This document shows positions 39,992-51,098 of a stretch of DNA of 64,000 bases, piece by piece. Below the pieces are notes generated by a model. It had not been told where the DNA came from, made no database searches, and saw only the letters and a list, made by a program, of their open reading frames with translations. A program made the position numbers and the translations under genes. Within the stretch, counting starts at the first letter, position 1. Each line of letters begins with the position of its first letter. The stretch is from Adiantum capillus-veneris (Eukaryota; Streptophyta; Polypodiopsida; Polypodiales; Pteridaceae): positions 110,368,549-110,432,548 of the forward strand of contig CM043953.1 of assembly GCA_014529385.2 (NCBI GenBank), written 5' to 3'.

Positions 39992-41917
39992 CTAAATCTT
40001 CTTGATTCCTACCACATTTGATGAAACATTAGTATCTTTTAGAGACTCTTTGACAAAAATCATGTACGCAGAAACTGAGCTCTTCATTGACTTATCAAAA
40101 GCAAGAGGATTTACAAGTGGAATAGTGCGACCACACTCACTAGCATCTATATACATGTTCTTTCCCCTGTAGGTGAAGTAGATTCTCCTTTCAGGGAACT
40201 TCATGCTGGTAGCCATGCGATCAAACCATGGTGCCCCTAGGATAACATCCTCATGTTGGAGAGGAGAGATGAAGAAGTCTTCTTTGTCAACATAGCTTTG
40301 GACATGAAGCCTCAACTTCCCAGTCAAGGGAGTAACGGAGGCTTGGTGTCCCTTGAAAGCTGCATCAGCCACTACTATATCTCCCATCTCAAAAGCTTGA
40401 ATGCCCAACTTGGTGGCCAGCTTTGTTGATATGAAGTTGAGAGTAGAGCTAGGGTCAAACAAGATGAAGGCATCATGCTCTCTTACCTTTCCCCAAGCAT
40501 AGGAAAGTGATGATCCTTTGCAATGAGCATCCTCTTTTGGAGCTTCGATGGTGGAAACCCTAGGAGTCTCATTGCGAGTATTCTTCTTGGAGCAAGAACG
40601 ATAGCCATGTCCTTGCTCCCCACACTTGAAACACTTATGGTCCTTGCGAAAAGCTTCAAGCTCTTCAGGAGAGAGTTTGTTTTTACCTTTGTAAACTCCC
40701 TTCTCCTTGTACCGATTGTTGTTGTTGCTGGAAGTGACTTGGGAAGTATTTTGAACATTGGTTTTCCCCTTTGCATCATTTTTGTCTTTGTTTTCCATGG
40801 GCTTGACATTACGTCTAGCCCTTTGATGGAAATTGATGCGTGAAGCAACCATGGTGTGATGGATTACTTCGCTAATAGTACCAGGACATTGAGAGTTGAT
40901 GTATTCGGCCATCTCTTCAGGTAATCCTGCACAAAATTGCTGCCTTTGCTCGGCAAAGTCTATCTTTTGAAAGACAGTAGCCTTGAGATGTAAATCCCAA
41001 AACTTGTCTACATATTTGTGGATAGACTCATGGGAGAGGAGCTTCAAGCTGCGCCATTCGGTAAGCACTTTGTCCTTTGCATCGCTTACAAGGAATTGCT
41101 TCATGATGGAAACTCGTAGAGTTTTCCATGTCTTTGGGGCTTCACCATTGCCACGAAGGCTAGCCCACCATTGACGAGCTGATTTTTGGAAGTGCATAGC
41201 TACATGGCGTAGCTTGGAGGACTCTGTGAAGCCCTCATCTCCAAAGGACGCATCAAATTGCTGGATGAAGTCCAACACTTTGTCAGTAGCACCGAAGGTG
41301 CCATCATAGGTGAGAAAAGAGATACTCTTTCCTCCCTCCTTGAACTTCTTTAGCTTTTGTGACCTTCGCCATGCAGGAAATGATTTGCAATGTCCTCCCC
41401 TCTTGTATTCTCTAGGAGAATAGCCATAACTTTCATCGGAAGAGGAGTAAGGTGAAGAATAAGGAGAAGAGGGTGACCTCTTCCTAGCCCTTTTCTTCCT
41501 TTGTTTCCTCTCTTGCCTTTCACAGTGATGAGGAGAAGGACTATGTGTTGATCTTTTCCTCTTGGGAGGAGTGGGCGATCGTCTAGACCGCCGTCTTCGT
41601 GGAGCCACATCTTCAGAGGAACTTAAACTTTCATTGCTTTCTTGCTCTTTGGATTCCTCCTCTTGAATGGGAGAGAGTCTTCTTTTGGGGGTCTCTTCAA
41701 GAGGCCTCCTAAGCTCTCTCTCCTCTTGGAGAGGAAGGGAAATTCCATTATCACGAAGTTGTTGAGTAACTTCTGCTTGCAAAGCAGGGTTGCCCATAGC
41801 TTGTTGCAACCTAGTGATGAGATAATTCACAAACATGGGAGCATCATCATTAGCACCTTCATGTGAAAAATCAAAGCTATCAATGTTCATTCTACTCTCT
41901 TGATTATTGTCAGCCAT
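39992..41917 (-). CDS. Gag and protease (older chromovirus)
   Basis: The start is the ATG at 41917 (MADNNQESRMNIDSF), homologous to the young copy; an upstream in-frame ATG exists at 41959. After a 70-residue N-terminus comes an RS/K-rich region (RRRRSRRSPTPPKRKRS), then the capsid core (TYDGTFGATDKVLDFIQQFD, SARQWWASLRG), a perfect CCHC knuckle CFKCGEQGHGYRSC, and the protease with FILFDPSSTLNF and VILGAPWFDRM. The active site is D-P-S rather than D-[ST/P]-G, so the protease is probably dead. Gag itself looks complete. Confidence 0.88.
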   Translation of the reverse strand: MADNNQESRMNIDSFDFSHEGANDDAPMFVNYLITRLQQAMGNPALQAEVTQQLRDNGISLPLQEERELRRPLEETPKRRLSPIQEEESKEQESNESLSSSEDVAPRRRRSRRSPTPPKRKRSTHSPSPHHCERQERKQRKKRARKRSPSSPYSSPYSSSDESYGYSPREYKRGGHCKSFPAWRRSQKLKKFKEGGKSISFLTYDGTFGATDKVLDFIQQFDASFGDEGFTESSKLRHVAMHFQKSARQWWASLRGNGEAPKTWKTLRVSIMKQFLVSDAKDKVLTEWRSLKLLSHESIHKYVDKFWDLHLKATVFQKIDFAEQRQQFCAGLPEEMAEYINSQCPGTISEVIHHTMVASRINFHQRARRNVKPMENKDKNDAKGKTNVQNTSQVTSSNNNNRYKEKGVYKGKNKLSPEELEAFRKDHKCFKCGEQGHGYRSCSKKNTRNETPRVSTIEAPKEDAHCKGSSLSYAWGKVREHDAFILFDPSSTLNFISTKLATKLGIQAFEMGDIVVADAAFKGHQASVTPLTGKLRLHVQSYVDKEDFFISPLQHEDVILGAPWFDRMATSMKFPERRIYFTYRGKNMYIDASECGRTIPLVNPLAFDKSMKSSVSAYMIFVKESLKDTNVSSNVVGIKKI

Positions 41918-42317
41918 GTTAACAAAATTTATGTATGTACTTAGTGTATGCTTTGGCATTCAAAACCTTAGTTTCCACTCCTCTTAGCCTTTGAAGATTG
42001 GCTCTTAAGTATCTACACCCACGGCTCGAAGTGGTTAATTATAGAGAGTAGAGGAGTAGGTCTAACATAGCAGAGTTGCTGAGGGCTAGCTCCTTTCAGA
42101 ATTCTTATGAATCAATAATGGTAAAGCCGTAGGAAAGTCTAAAAAGACTCCATTATTAAGTCCAAAGCTCCCGAGGTGTGCACCATCCCCCACATAGTGG
42201 GCTCAACAAAACCGATAATAGATCCCAGTTCCATATACCCTAATATAATTAACAACATCAACCATTTATAGGCGACTTAAGGACCTCTCTTCTTAAGCAA
42301 GAAAAGAGAAACCAAAT

Positions 42318-42329
42318 GCTCTGATACTA
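42318..42329 (-). promoter_or_regulatory. Primer-binding site (older chromovirus)
   Basis: On the minus strand it reads TAGTATCAGAGC, one mismatch from the initiator tRNA-Met site TGGTATCAGAGC, next to the 5' LTR. Confidence 0.85.
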
Positions 42330-42330
42330 A

Positions 42331-43971
42331 TGTAATGGAATTGGCCAATTTAATTTGAGAGTAGCGGAAATTAATGAGAGTAATTTTGAGAAATGACTTT
42401 GTGAGCATAGCGGGTGAACATAATTGAAGATAGCAACATAATCATAGCAATTAGTTAACTTGGCATGAACAATACTTTTGCAAGAGAGAGAATTTAGAGA
42501 ACATGACAACAGTTGAGGACCGGATTTATGTGGATCCGGTCCCCTCTCCAATAGGCATTTGTATTATGATTTCTCCCATTAAGAGAGACTTGTTACAATA
42601 CAATCTTTGTGTTCCTTGTGACCTAGGTGATGCAATGAATATGGAAAGCTTCATGCATCACAAACATAACATAAACTTGAAGAAAGCGTTAACTATCTCA
42701 AGCTTCAGTCCCAAGCCATCAAACACCTTCGAAGGTGGAGAGAGCCAGCAGGGAATGAGGGTAGGGAAGAGGAAGAAGAAACATTTCGTAGGAGAAAGAA
42801 TTAGTTCCTCACTTATCATAACTCTTGTTTTTAGCATACATAATAGCATAGTAATGAAGAAGAAGGATATGGCAAGTTTAAGCATTGAAGCATGGCTCTT
42901 GGTTGGATTTGCACTCCATATCCAAGAGTGTTGGTGTAGGCTCTCAACCTCTACTTGCTTGGAGAAGGAGAGGGAGCTCTTGCACTTTGCATAGCACACA
43001 ATGAGAGTGTTTGTGAGTGTGTGTGGGTGAGTATACCCCCTAAGCAACCCCCTAGCTTGCTTGGGTTGACCCCCCCTTGTAGCTCATGCTTGAAGCTCAT
43101 TGGACCCCTCTAGGCCTAGCCAATCACAAGCAGGAGGCATTACAAGCAGCAAGGGTAGCCTTGAGACAAGTGTCCCCCTTTCCCCTTTGAGAGAGAGGGC
43201 TAGGTAAATGCTAAATCATTTAATTAAATATCGTAAATTATTATTGGACCCCTTGGGTGGCCAACCAATAGGCTTCAGACACACCATGAGGGCAACATGA
43301 GGAGGAACTTGACAAGTGTCCCTCTTGCTTTCTTTGTACCATGCATGCCTTGTGTGAGTGTGTGGGTGTTCTCTCTCATCCCCCCTCATGTAGGGCTCGC
43401 CCCCTCCTTGTAGGGATTGAATATTTGACTTTTTGACACCTCAAGCCCCTCATACATAGGCCCAGTTCCCACCACAAGCTTGGCCGTTAAGCACTTTAAG
43501 CTTGGGCTAGGTTCTCACCTTAAGTGCAACCCTAGCATCTCAAGCATGTCAAGCACCTCAACCATCTCAATACTTAAGCACCTCAAGCATATCAAGCACC
43601 TCAATCATCAAGCACCTCAAGCACCTTAGTCATCAAGCATGACAAGCAGGACAAGCACCTCGAGCTGGGTCGGGTTCCCGCGCCTCAAGCTCAGCGCTAG
43701 CTCACCTAAGGTCAAAGGCCTTTTACACACATTATTGGAGGTCTTCAATGAAGCTAAACCTAAGGTCTTATGCTCCATTAGTTAGCCTTGCTCTTTGATA
43801 GACCATCTCTCATTTGAGCCCCTTTACCATTGGCCCCGTGTTGAGATAGATCTATAAGCACATGTCTATATCTTAACACTTGTTCCCGTTTATTCTCCCA
43901 CATTAAGTGATCAATTTAATATGAGAAAATCATTTGGGTTGGTTAGACATTAGATATTAGATTTTATGATT
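42331..43971 (-). repeat. 5' LTR of the older chromovirus
   Basis: It matches 35224-36845, but the outermost two bases read TT on the plus strand where the other LTR has CA, so one terminus has decayed. It is 19 bases longer, mainly from extra CAAGCACCT-type minisatellite units near 43560-43640. Confidence 0.9.
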
Positions 43972-43976
43972 AGAAG
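43972..43976. repeat. Target-site duplication AGAAG, right
   Basis: It matches 35219-35223. Comparison with copy A (GAAGCTTCTTG) confirms the join. Confidence 0.8.
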
Positions 43977-44262
43977 CTTCTTGCTCTTCATGGAGTTCTT
44001 CTATAGAAACACAAACTTCTTCACAACTTCCGTCTACCACAAAAAATCTACAAAAAAACAAGGAAAGAATAGCACCTCTCATTGTAAATTCATCAAGTTA
44101 CAACGTTTCAAGTAAAATCACGAGAGATTATCTTACCACCCTTGAACCTAGATGAAATGCCTAGGGTGGTGAAAAACTATTGGTCAAAGTCTTTACCCAT
44201 TATAAATTGAAACAATTGGTTTTAAAAGGTGACGATATCGTTCCAAAAGGTATAATCTAACC
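43977..44262 (+). pseudogene. W[VI]PK tail, last part (G1 copy B)
   Basis: This continues the tail after the nested chromovirus and matches copy A 6990-7280, including the stretch coding NNYWSK/KNYWSK. Stops are present. Confidence 0.45.
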
Positions 44263-44276
44263 AAGGAAGGGGATAG
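44263..44276 (+). promoter_or_regulatory. Polypurine tract (G1 copy B)
   Basis: AAGGAAGGGGATAG is followed by TGTTTGCTGACA at 44277. A TATA-like TATATAG follows at 44361-44367. Both match copy A (7281 and 7374). Confidence 0.6.
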
Positions 44277-44543
44277 TGTTTGCTGACATCCATCATTCAC
44301 TTGCTCCCCTCTTAACCTTCCTTCCTGACCTCTCAATCTCCCAATCTTAGGGAATGTACATATATAGCCCTATACTCAAGTTTATAAAAAAAAAAAAGTA
44401 AAAGAGCAAGAGCCACCAAACAAAAAGCTGGAAACCTACAAATTCTAGTCCATGACCCAAAAATCATAATAACACGTTATGAGCAAGGAAAAGACCTTTT
44501 GGCATGACCCTTATAATATTTTCACACTAACCAAAATCTATAT

Positions 44544-44984
44544 GTGTGTACAAATATGGCTACTAGTACTCTAGAGTCATCCACTCCTACCTTGGGTGAG
44601 AGGTACCCTCTTTACTTCTCACAAGTGTTTCACATAGTCTACTCGATGCTTGCCTGTGAATGGGATTTGGTAGATACACTAGCGTGTGCAAAAAATTTTA
44701 AGGAATTAGAATGGCTGATACATCTCTTGACCATGACTGATACCTACTTGGTAGAGAACGTCTCTACGATTGCACAAGCTTACCCTTTTGAGCAAGATGA
44801 CTATACACGCCTAGTGACATTCTTAGTGAACATATGTACATCTAATGATGAGGAAGATCTACATGATTACACGGATGGCACGTATGGTCTCACTGATGAT
44901 GAATTTATTTTTCTGGATGATGACAAGGATAGGGGTTTAGACTTAGGGCTACCCACCCATCTATACGATATCATGATTCCTTGA
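44544..44984 (+). CDS. Small acidic protein of unknown function (G1 copy B)
   Basis: This is a 146-codon open frame ending in TGA. Another in-frame ATG five codons in (MATSTLESSTP) is an equally good start. It lies 180 bases after the TATA-like site. The middle is hydrophobic and aromatic (YPLYFSQVFHIVY, LEWLIHLLTM). The C-terminal third is strongly acidic (HDYTDGTYGLTDDEFIFL, DDDKDRGLDLGLP). No signal peptide or known motif is seen. The frame is retained, though damaged, in copy A across its nested insertion. It could be an accessory protein of the retroelement. Confidence 0.5.
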   Translation: MCTNMATSTLESSTPTLGERYPLYFSQVFHIVYSMLACEWDLVDTLACAKNFKELEWLIHLLTMTDTYLVENVSTIAQAYPFEQDDYTRLVTFLVNICTSNDEEDLHDYTDGTYGLTDDEFIFLDDDKDRGLDLGLPTHLYDIMIP

Positions 44985-46300
44985 CCCTCTAGGGGGGTGC
45001 AAATACTTAGGTTAGGGTTCTTTGTGTTGTTTTGATTATGTTCAATAAAGGTTGGCGCCTCTTCCCACTGATGTGCCTCCTAGAGGTATTCATTGTATTT
45101 TCTAGGTTGGACATGAACGCATTGTACTAGTTGGGATTTTGAACTTCATGCAATCTTTGTCTAATTCACTCTTTGAATCGAGCATGATCATAAACACAAA
45201 CATGTGTTTCTTATCCATTATCATTGCCTCTTGTCTTTTTTAGCATCCATGTTTCTCTGCTTTAGTTGTGATTGGTAGCACAATATTCAACACATTAGGC
45301 TTAGTATTAAACATTAGATTCAATATTATTTTATGTGATTGTCCCTTGTCTAGATTTATGAATCAAGAAGTCTGACTAAGCTAATTTGACCAAGATAGAC
45401 ATTAGAGATCTTCTCTTAATACCATGGGAAATGCCTTTCTAATTGTCAATGGTTACTTTAGGTTCTTAATCCGATATTATAAAGCATTGTGTGCAATGTA
45501 CTAGTGGTTTCTAGTGGGCTTAATCCCTCTTGACTGTTAGCCTGGAGAGGGTAACAGTGTCAATATGATCCCCCAAAGTTACAAAATTTAAAGTCGGTGA
45601 AAAAAAAAACAAACAAAAAACAAAAGTGCCAAGAATGTAAATTTTTAAGCTGGAAGAGAAATCCCAACTTGATTTGGTACTTCACTCACATTTATAGCCT
45701 ATGGTACTAGAGCCCTCGAGGTTCCCATGTGGACGCTTTTCCTTGAAAAGCAAAGCTCCCAAAGCATACAAAATAATCACACACGTCAAAAATTGAATCA
45801 ATGTGGAAAACATGGGGGTCAAACAAAGGGAATAATTCAGGCGATGATTTCATATGCAATTTCTTTTATTATAGCTTAACTAGAAGGTCTTCTAGGTATA
45901 GCCTCTAGTCAGTCCCCCCTTGGACATGAAATACTTTGATTTCGTGATTAAACAACTTAATTGACCAGAGAGAATTGAGAAGCTTGCCCATGGTATATAT
46001 AGTTGACCTCTTGTGCCTCTCAATTGTTAAATTAACGCCCCTAGACTTGATTATTTTTTGACCTTTACAAGTGCTTATGCGTTTGATTATATTACAGTTT
46101 AATGTTTACAGCTGAAAAATTATTTAAAATTTTGCATATGCTTTTTAATTATATATATTCTATGAGAATGCAATTACTGTGTCATTTTTGGTTGATTTTG
46201 CAATGTTTGAAGAAATCTAAAGACATTCAATCTCAGATGATCTTCCACCTTGACAAACGAGCTTTGCTTCACTAGCTTCCGACGAGGACGAAGTCTACAT
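44985..46300 (+). other. Non-coding 3' region of G1 copy B
   Basis: This is homologous to 15784-17148. It holds no convincing frame and shares small indels with copy A. Confidence 0.4.
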
Positions 46301-46314
46301 CAGGAAGGGGGGCA
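46301..46314 (+). promoter_or_regulatory. Second polypurine tract followed by TG (G1 copy B)
   Basis: CAGGAAGGGGGGCA then TGTTAACC, as in copy A at 17149. Similarity to copy A ends about 115 bases later, where the minus-strand LTR begins. Confidence 0.55.
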
Positions 46315-47040
46315 TGTTAACCACTTACAAACACCCTATCACCTTTGATAGATGCCTTATCACTATATTTGAGTCATGGACCGGGCTTGTCAGTCCTATA
46401 GGTGTGTGGGTGATTGCCGATGAGAGGCATTGGCAGATATGCCGCGAGCGACATAGCAAGAACAAAACCAACAACTCTATGTCAGCCAAGGATGAATCTT
46501 AACCCGTAGGTGCATGGAAACAAGAAGATGGATGTCAAACACCTTCTCGACCTCTAAGACAATCTCTACTTGAGGAAATTAGATCTAAACGTTCTATGCA
46601 CTAGTGAAAGCAACTCAACCTACGATGCTCATGCTATCCAAAACTAGACCAAATGCACTGAAAATGTCACAAAACTCACAGGACGCGCTCTCCTCATCAA
46701 GAGATCAATAACCTATGGACTATGACTTGGTATCCTACCTCAAATCACCTCGTGCAACAATCGCATATAAAGACACGCATCAAAATACAAGTCATAAGTT
46801 TTTGTTGTGCATGGTCCTAATATGTAGCTCTACTTGTCGTGAACCCATAGCTATAAAGAAATCATCGAGTGAACACACGGTTTGCAAGAAAACTCACCCA
46901 AAAGCTCGTAGGAGCTCGCTTCATGACGACACCAGAATCGTGAAAACTTGGTGTTGGATGGAAGCCCTAGCTGTTGCTAACACATTGGCAGTGTTGCTTT
47001 TGCGATGGAGGTTCCGTAGAGCGCATATAGGGAAGAGAAG

Positions 47041-47044
<4 letters not shown>

Positions 47045-47125
<81 letters not shown>
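47045..47125. repeat. (CT)n microsatellite inside the probable LTR
   Basis: A pure CT run of about 40 units, (AG)n on the element's coding strand, about 70 bases downstream of the TATA box in element orientation. Confidence 0.95.
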
Positions 47126-47127
<2 letters not shown>

Positions 47128-47192
47128 ACACAACGCACAATAAAATTTGGATTTGATTACTTCAAAAGCTTGTTTAGGGTTACAAAAATTGG

Positions 47193-47200
47193 CTTATATA
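47193..47200 (-). promoter_or_regulatory. TATA box in the probable LTR
   Basis: TATATAAG on the minus strand, about 130 bases inside the LTR start. Confidence 0.55.
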
Positions 47201-47328
47201 CAATTCCTCCTAAGAGTCTTGTTCCCGCAAAGAATATTGGCCGCTCAAATATTACAAAATGTCATTCCACTTCAAAAATAATGATACAAAAAAGTTGGGA
47301 AATCTCCTTCTGTGTTTGTCCATCAACA

Positions 47329-47340
47329 CTCCCCCCTTCC
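47329..47340 (-). promoter_or_regulatory. Polypurine tract
   Basis: GGAAGGGGGGAG on the minus strand, followed by TGTTGATGG. It has the same core as the G1 tract at 7281-7294, a hint that both belong to one lineage. Confidence 0.65.
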
Positions 47341-47405
47341 GTGTTCATGTCATCTCTAACATGATGGGTCTTTATCTTCTGCTTTTGGTAAAAGTTGTCT
47401 TTGTG

Positions 47406-50400
47406 TCAATGTAATCCTTGGGGATTTAGCAACTTCAAGTATGATTTGTACCTTATGTTGCCCAACGTGACTATGGGGCCAAATATTTTTCTATCATACG
47501 TAAAGAAGCCGGTGTAGAAGGCTTCCTCAAAGGCTTGCATGTGGTATCTTGGTAAGAACATTACCCTTTGATATAGAAGATGTAACACCTTCAAAGATGG
47601 CTGCTTTGACAAATCAAATGTCATGGTGGTGAAAGTGTCACCCGTTGACAAGAGGGTTGAGTTCGTAGCTTTGGACGGTGCGAACACTTCAATGCAAGCC
47701 AGGAGGGTTTTGCATATTTTCCTAATCATCACACACGTCAAGTCAAGAGAGCCAATGAAAGTCTTAATGGTGCCCTTCAGGGTTTTCACCATATAAGAGA
47801 CACTTATTCTCTCTCCTTCCTTGGGTGGTGGCATAGATGGGTAATTGAGCCACTTGGGATGTCTCTTCAAGATTCTAAAGTGGTTTGCCCATGTACGTAC
47901 ATGAGGGACTGGGCAGAATAGAATGTCATCCCTGACAATTTTTGGGGCTTCCACCAAGTACTTCAGAAACCCGGGGTACTTGAGGAGCCAAGCTTTTCTC
48001 CACCTTGTTTGAGAGTCCACTATTTTCTTTGCAGTCTCTGTATTTTTGACGTCTCCATCATATACTAGCTCGGTTGCTTCTGCTTCAACTCTCTTCCTGC
48101 TCACCATTACTTAATACTTTAGGAGAGGACATGGGAGTTTCGGTTGCATCCATTCCTCCCCAAGTACATTTGTGGCAAGCCCTTGGACTCCTACAGAGTG
48201 TAACTTTCTTGTCTCCCATTCCAAGGCTGCCTTGTGGTCATGTGTTGTGGACTTTTCTATCAAAATTTGGAGGCGTGTCTCCTCCTCTACAGTCAATGAT
48301 TGCTATAATTCTTCTTGTGTCTCTATCTGTTCTTCTTGCTGATGCAGATATTCCGCACCCTCAGGAACTTCCATGGGCTCATCTCTGGCGTTAGTCCCTA
48401 GATCACTGGGCCCCAATTCCATGTCCTGTGTCTTTGCTTCGGCTATTTCTCTTTGTAATTCTGTTATCTGTTGCTGGGCAAGCACATCTCTTTTAGTGAC
48501 TTTTTCTGCTTGGTCATCAACATCTCTTGCAATGTAGCCAGTTGTTGTTGGAGCTCTTCATGTTTTTTGTGAAGCTCTTGATGTTCAATCTTCAATATTT
48601 CCTCCACGGCTAGAGATCCTTTTGCCATATGCATTCTTTGTCTTTGCTCTAGTGGTAATTCCTTTTGGAGGGCAATGAGTTGTGTTTCCAAGGCTTGGAC
48701 TACCTGATAATCTGCCGTGGCACTTGCCAATGCAGCCCTCGAGGTTGGTCTTAATCTCTTAATTGTCAAGTCTTGGAGCTCTATTTTTTCTTTCAGCTCT
48801 AGCACTTTGTCTTTCGCTGCCTCCAGCTCATCTTCTACTTTTTCTATTTCTTCTTGGAGAGTCTTGACTTCTCTTGAAACCTCTACCATTTCCAGTGTTA
48901 GACTATCACGTTCGCTCTTGGCCTCTCTTAGTGTTGCATTGAGAGTCTCAAACTCTTTTTCGGCTTCCTCAATTTTAAGGTGGGTAATCTGGACCAAGCT
49001 CAAAAGGTTATCATGTTCCATTTTCATATTATCTTCTTTGGTACGCAACATATTGTTTTCTTTAGCAATTTTTAGAGACCGCGTTCTGACTCTGTCAAGT
49101 ATCTGATATGCAGCTCTTACACCCTCTTCATTTGCTACTACCAAGTTTTTGGTTGATGGCCTATTTTGATAGGGCCAAAAAAGGGGAACCTGATGTCCCA
49201 TACTTAACATGACCTCTGCAGGAGGTGCTCTCCATGGGCTATTCAATGGTCTCCATTGAGGTGCTTGTGGGATTTGGACCAAGCTTGGCACTCCAAGATG
49301 TGGGGACTGCTTTTCTTGAGCTCTTCTCTAGGTTTCTTGATCTAACTATGGTCCTTGAGATTTATTAGTTCTTATTTGTTTAGTAGGGATCTCTTGTGTC
49401 TCTAGTTCCTATTTGGCAGCCCATGGTGGAATTGGGGTGCCGTAAACTACTGTTAAAGCCCCTGCCATTGTGTATTTGGCTTGAAGGAGGTCTTCATAGG
49501 TATCCTTTTCTTCTTTTTCTCTGTCTCTTGGTGGAGGTGCGGTCTCTACTATTCCTTTTGGTGAGGGTTGCGGTTTGGGTATAGAGGGTTTTGGACTTGG
49601 AGGAGGGGTGGAAGAGCTTGGTGATGAAGGTGGTGGGGTTTCAATTTTTGCTTGGTCACCTTCTTGACCCTTCTTAGCTAGGGGTTCCTGTGCTTCTTTC
49701 AGTTTCTTCTTAATATCTTGTACCTCCTCCATTGTGAAGGGCTCTAAATTCTGTTGTTCGATCACCTTTTTTATTTCTTCATATGCCCAAATGTAGTGAT
49801 CAAACTAATCCTCTAGAGGTCTAGAGGAGCTTCCGTGGCTCTTTGTTGGGTATGGCATCCCCAGTACTCCTAAAGTCTCCTTTGAGTGCTCTTTTTTCCT
49901 TGAACTACTCAATCAGCCTCTCAATCCGAGTGGCTTTCTGGTTGTGCGTTTCCTTAGGCCTTGTTTCTTCGGTCACTGCCATTTTTCCCTTTTTCTTTGG
50001 AGGTTCCACAGGCCCTTCCTCTGGTACTGTCTCTAGCCTTCTCCAAAGTCGTGTGGTGACTGGTGGAGCCACTACAATTACTGGTTCATCTTCTGTATCT
50101 AGCTTCAACTTGAACCACTCGTTCTGTGTTGGTGGATTTTGCCACTTTCCTCTAGCTCCAATGGCTTCATATGCAATCTTTGTCAGTGTTTCTCCACCTC
50201 CAATGTACTTTGGCTTGTCCATGCCCAAGCTCACTACTTGCTCATGCAGATATTGGGCGTAATTCACTTCTTTGGGCATAATGATTTTCAATGCCCAGGT
50301 CATGGTAGTAGCCACTACATGGGGAGGAGTTGTGTATTTTTGGGGCCGCTTGCTGCAAACATGGAAGTATTGGTTGTAGAAATTGTAGATTTTTGCAGCT

Positions 50401-50933
50401 CTTGGGTCCACCAGGTCGTCAAACGTCTGCTTGGGCTTCTTTTGGGAGTAGACCTTTACTTTACCTCTTCTTTCCCTTACAGAGCTTCCCTTATTGTGGA
50501 TCCCCAATGCATCTGCTATGGTTTGAGGGGTAATCACGGTCTCTGTCTTCTGTTTGTCCAAATCAGTAATCACTACCTTGCCATCTTTTTGGATTGAGCT
50601 GACTAGCTCGTAGACTCTCTACATATCCACACCCGTTGGTGGTGCTGTGAAGAAGTTGTATAAATCTGCTCTTTCCAACTGGGTGAGGGTTTCTTCTTTG
50701 TTTGCATATTCTAAAATTTCTCGTGGATTCATTGGGATATCCACGGTGTTTCCTTGTGGGTCTCTAAAGGTACCTTGGTATACCGCCAATCCTTCCCTTT
50801 CTAGTGTGGCCCCATCTACCCAAGCCTTAGCTGGCTTTAGTGTCTCTTTGGGTAGTGTGTAAGGCTCACTGGCTGCAATAATTTCCTTCATGGATGTTCT
50901 TTTCTTCTTTGCTGGTTATTTACTGGCCTCCAT
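47406..50933 (-). pseudogene. Long broken frame of unknown function, coiled coil in the middle
   Basis: Seven open pieces in only two frames cover about 3.5 kb. The likely start is the ATG at 50933 (MEASK, then a TAA), with an in-frame ATG at 50891. The N-part (50619-50891 and 49905-50573) has VVITDLDKQKTETVITPQT, DPRAAKIYNFYNQYF and HVVATTMTWALKIIMP. Next is a Pro-rich linker (49409-49765), a long coiled coil (48464-49291, e.g. EIEKVEDELEAAKDKVLEL), a short acidic part, and a C-terminal domain (47406-48107) with WRKAWLLKYPGFLKYLV and RTWANHFRILKRHPKWLNY. It stops just before a polypurine tract and LTR. The N-part faintly recalls plant retrotransposon ORF1/Athila-type proteins; this is unproven. 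Confidence 0.5.
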
Positions 50934-51098
50934 TGATCCTGCGGGCACTCAAAGTGCAAAAGTTATAGTTGTCTTACAAAATCTCGCATTTTCTCAGTTT
51001 CTAGCTATCCAAATGACTTCAAAATTGATACACAGGCTTGGTCTAAGAGTGCAATGCATGTGGTCATAATTGCAGTTTGAGTGCAGATTTATGCTGTG
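50934..51098. other. Short spacer between long frame and palindrome array
   Basis: I see no feature other than its position upstream of the frame's start. Confidence 0.3.

Larger units (their letters stand above)
35224..43971 (-). mobile_element. Older chromovirus, full length, minus strand
   Basis: This 8.7-kb element has LTRs at 35224-36845 (3') and 42331-43971 (5'), an AGAAG duplication, a primer site and a polypurine tract. Gag-protease is open, while RT, RNase H and integrase have frameshifts and a deletion. The LTRs differ at many sites, so it is older than the plus-strand relative. It is inserted in G1 copy B. Confidence 0.92.
33597..46430 (+). mobile_element. Ty3/gypsy family G1 copy B (5'-truncated, interrupted)
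   Basis: It begins within the integrase C-terminus and matches copy A through protease, tail, polypurine tract, TATA, small ORF and second polypurine tract. It is interrupted by a MITE-like insert (34228-34443) and by a minus-strand chromovirus (35224-43971). It ends where the minus-strand LTR at about 46431 begins. Gag, RT and the integrase core are absent. Confidence 0.8.
46431..47328 (-). repeat. Probable 3' LTR of a minus-strand LTR element
   Basis: On the minus strand the sequence starts TGTTGATGGACAAACAC right after a polypurine tract and carries TATATAAG at 47193-47200. The far end is set only by loss of G1 similarity at TGGCAGATATGCC. No matching 5' LTR is found in the window, so the length is a guess. 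It contains the (CT)n tract. Confidence 0.5.

Noticed and set aside
45270-45300. TGGTAGCACAATATTC in G1 as a possible primer-binding site
   Set aside because: It begins with TGG but no LTR end (CA) precedes it, and it matches no tRNA 3' end I recognise.
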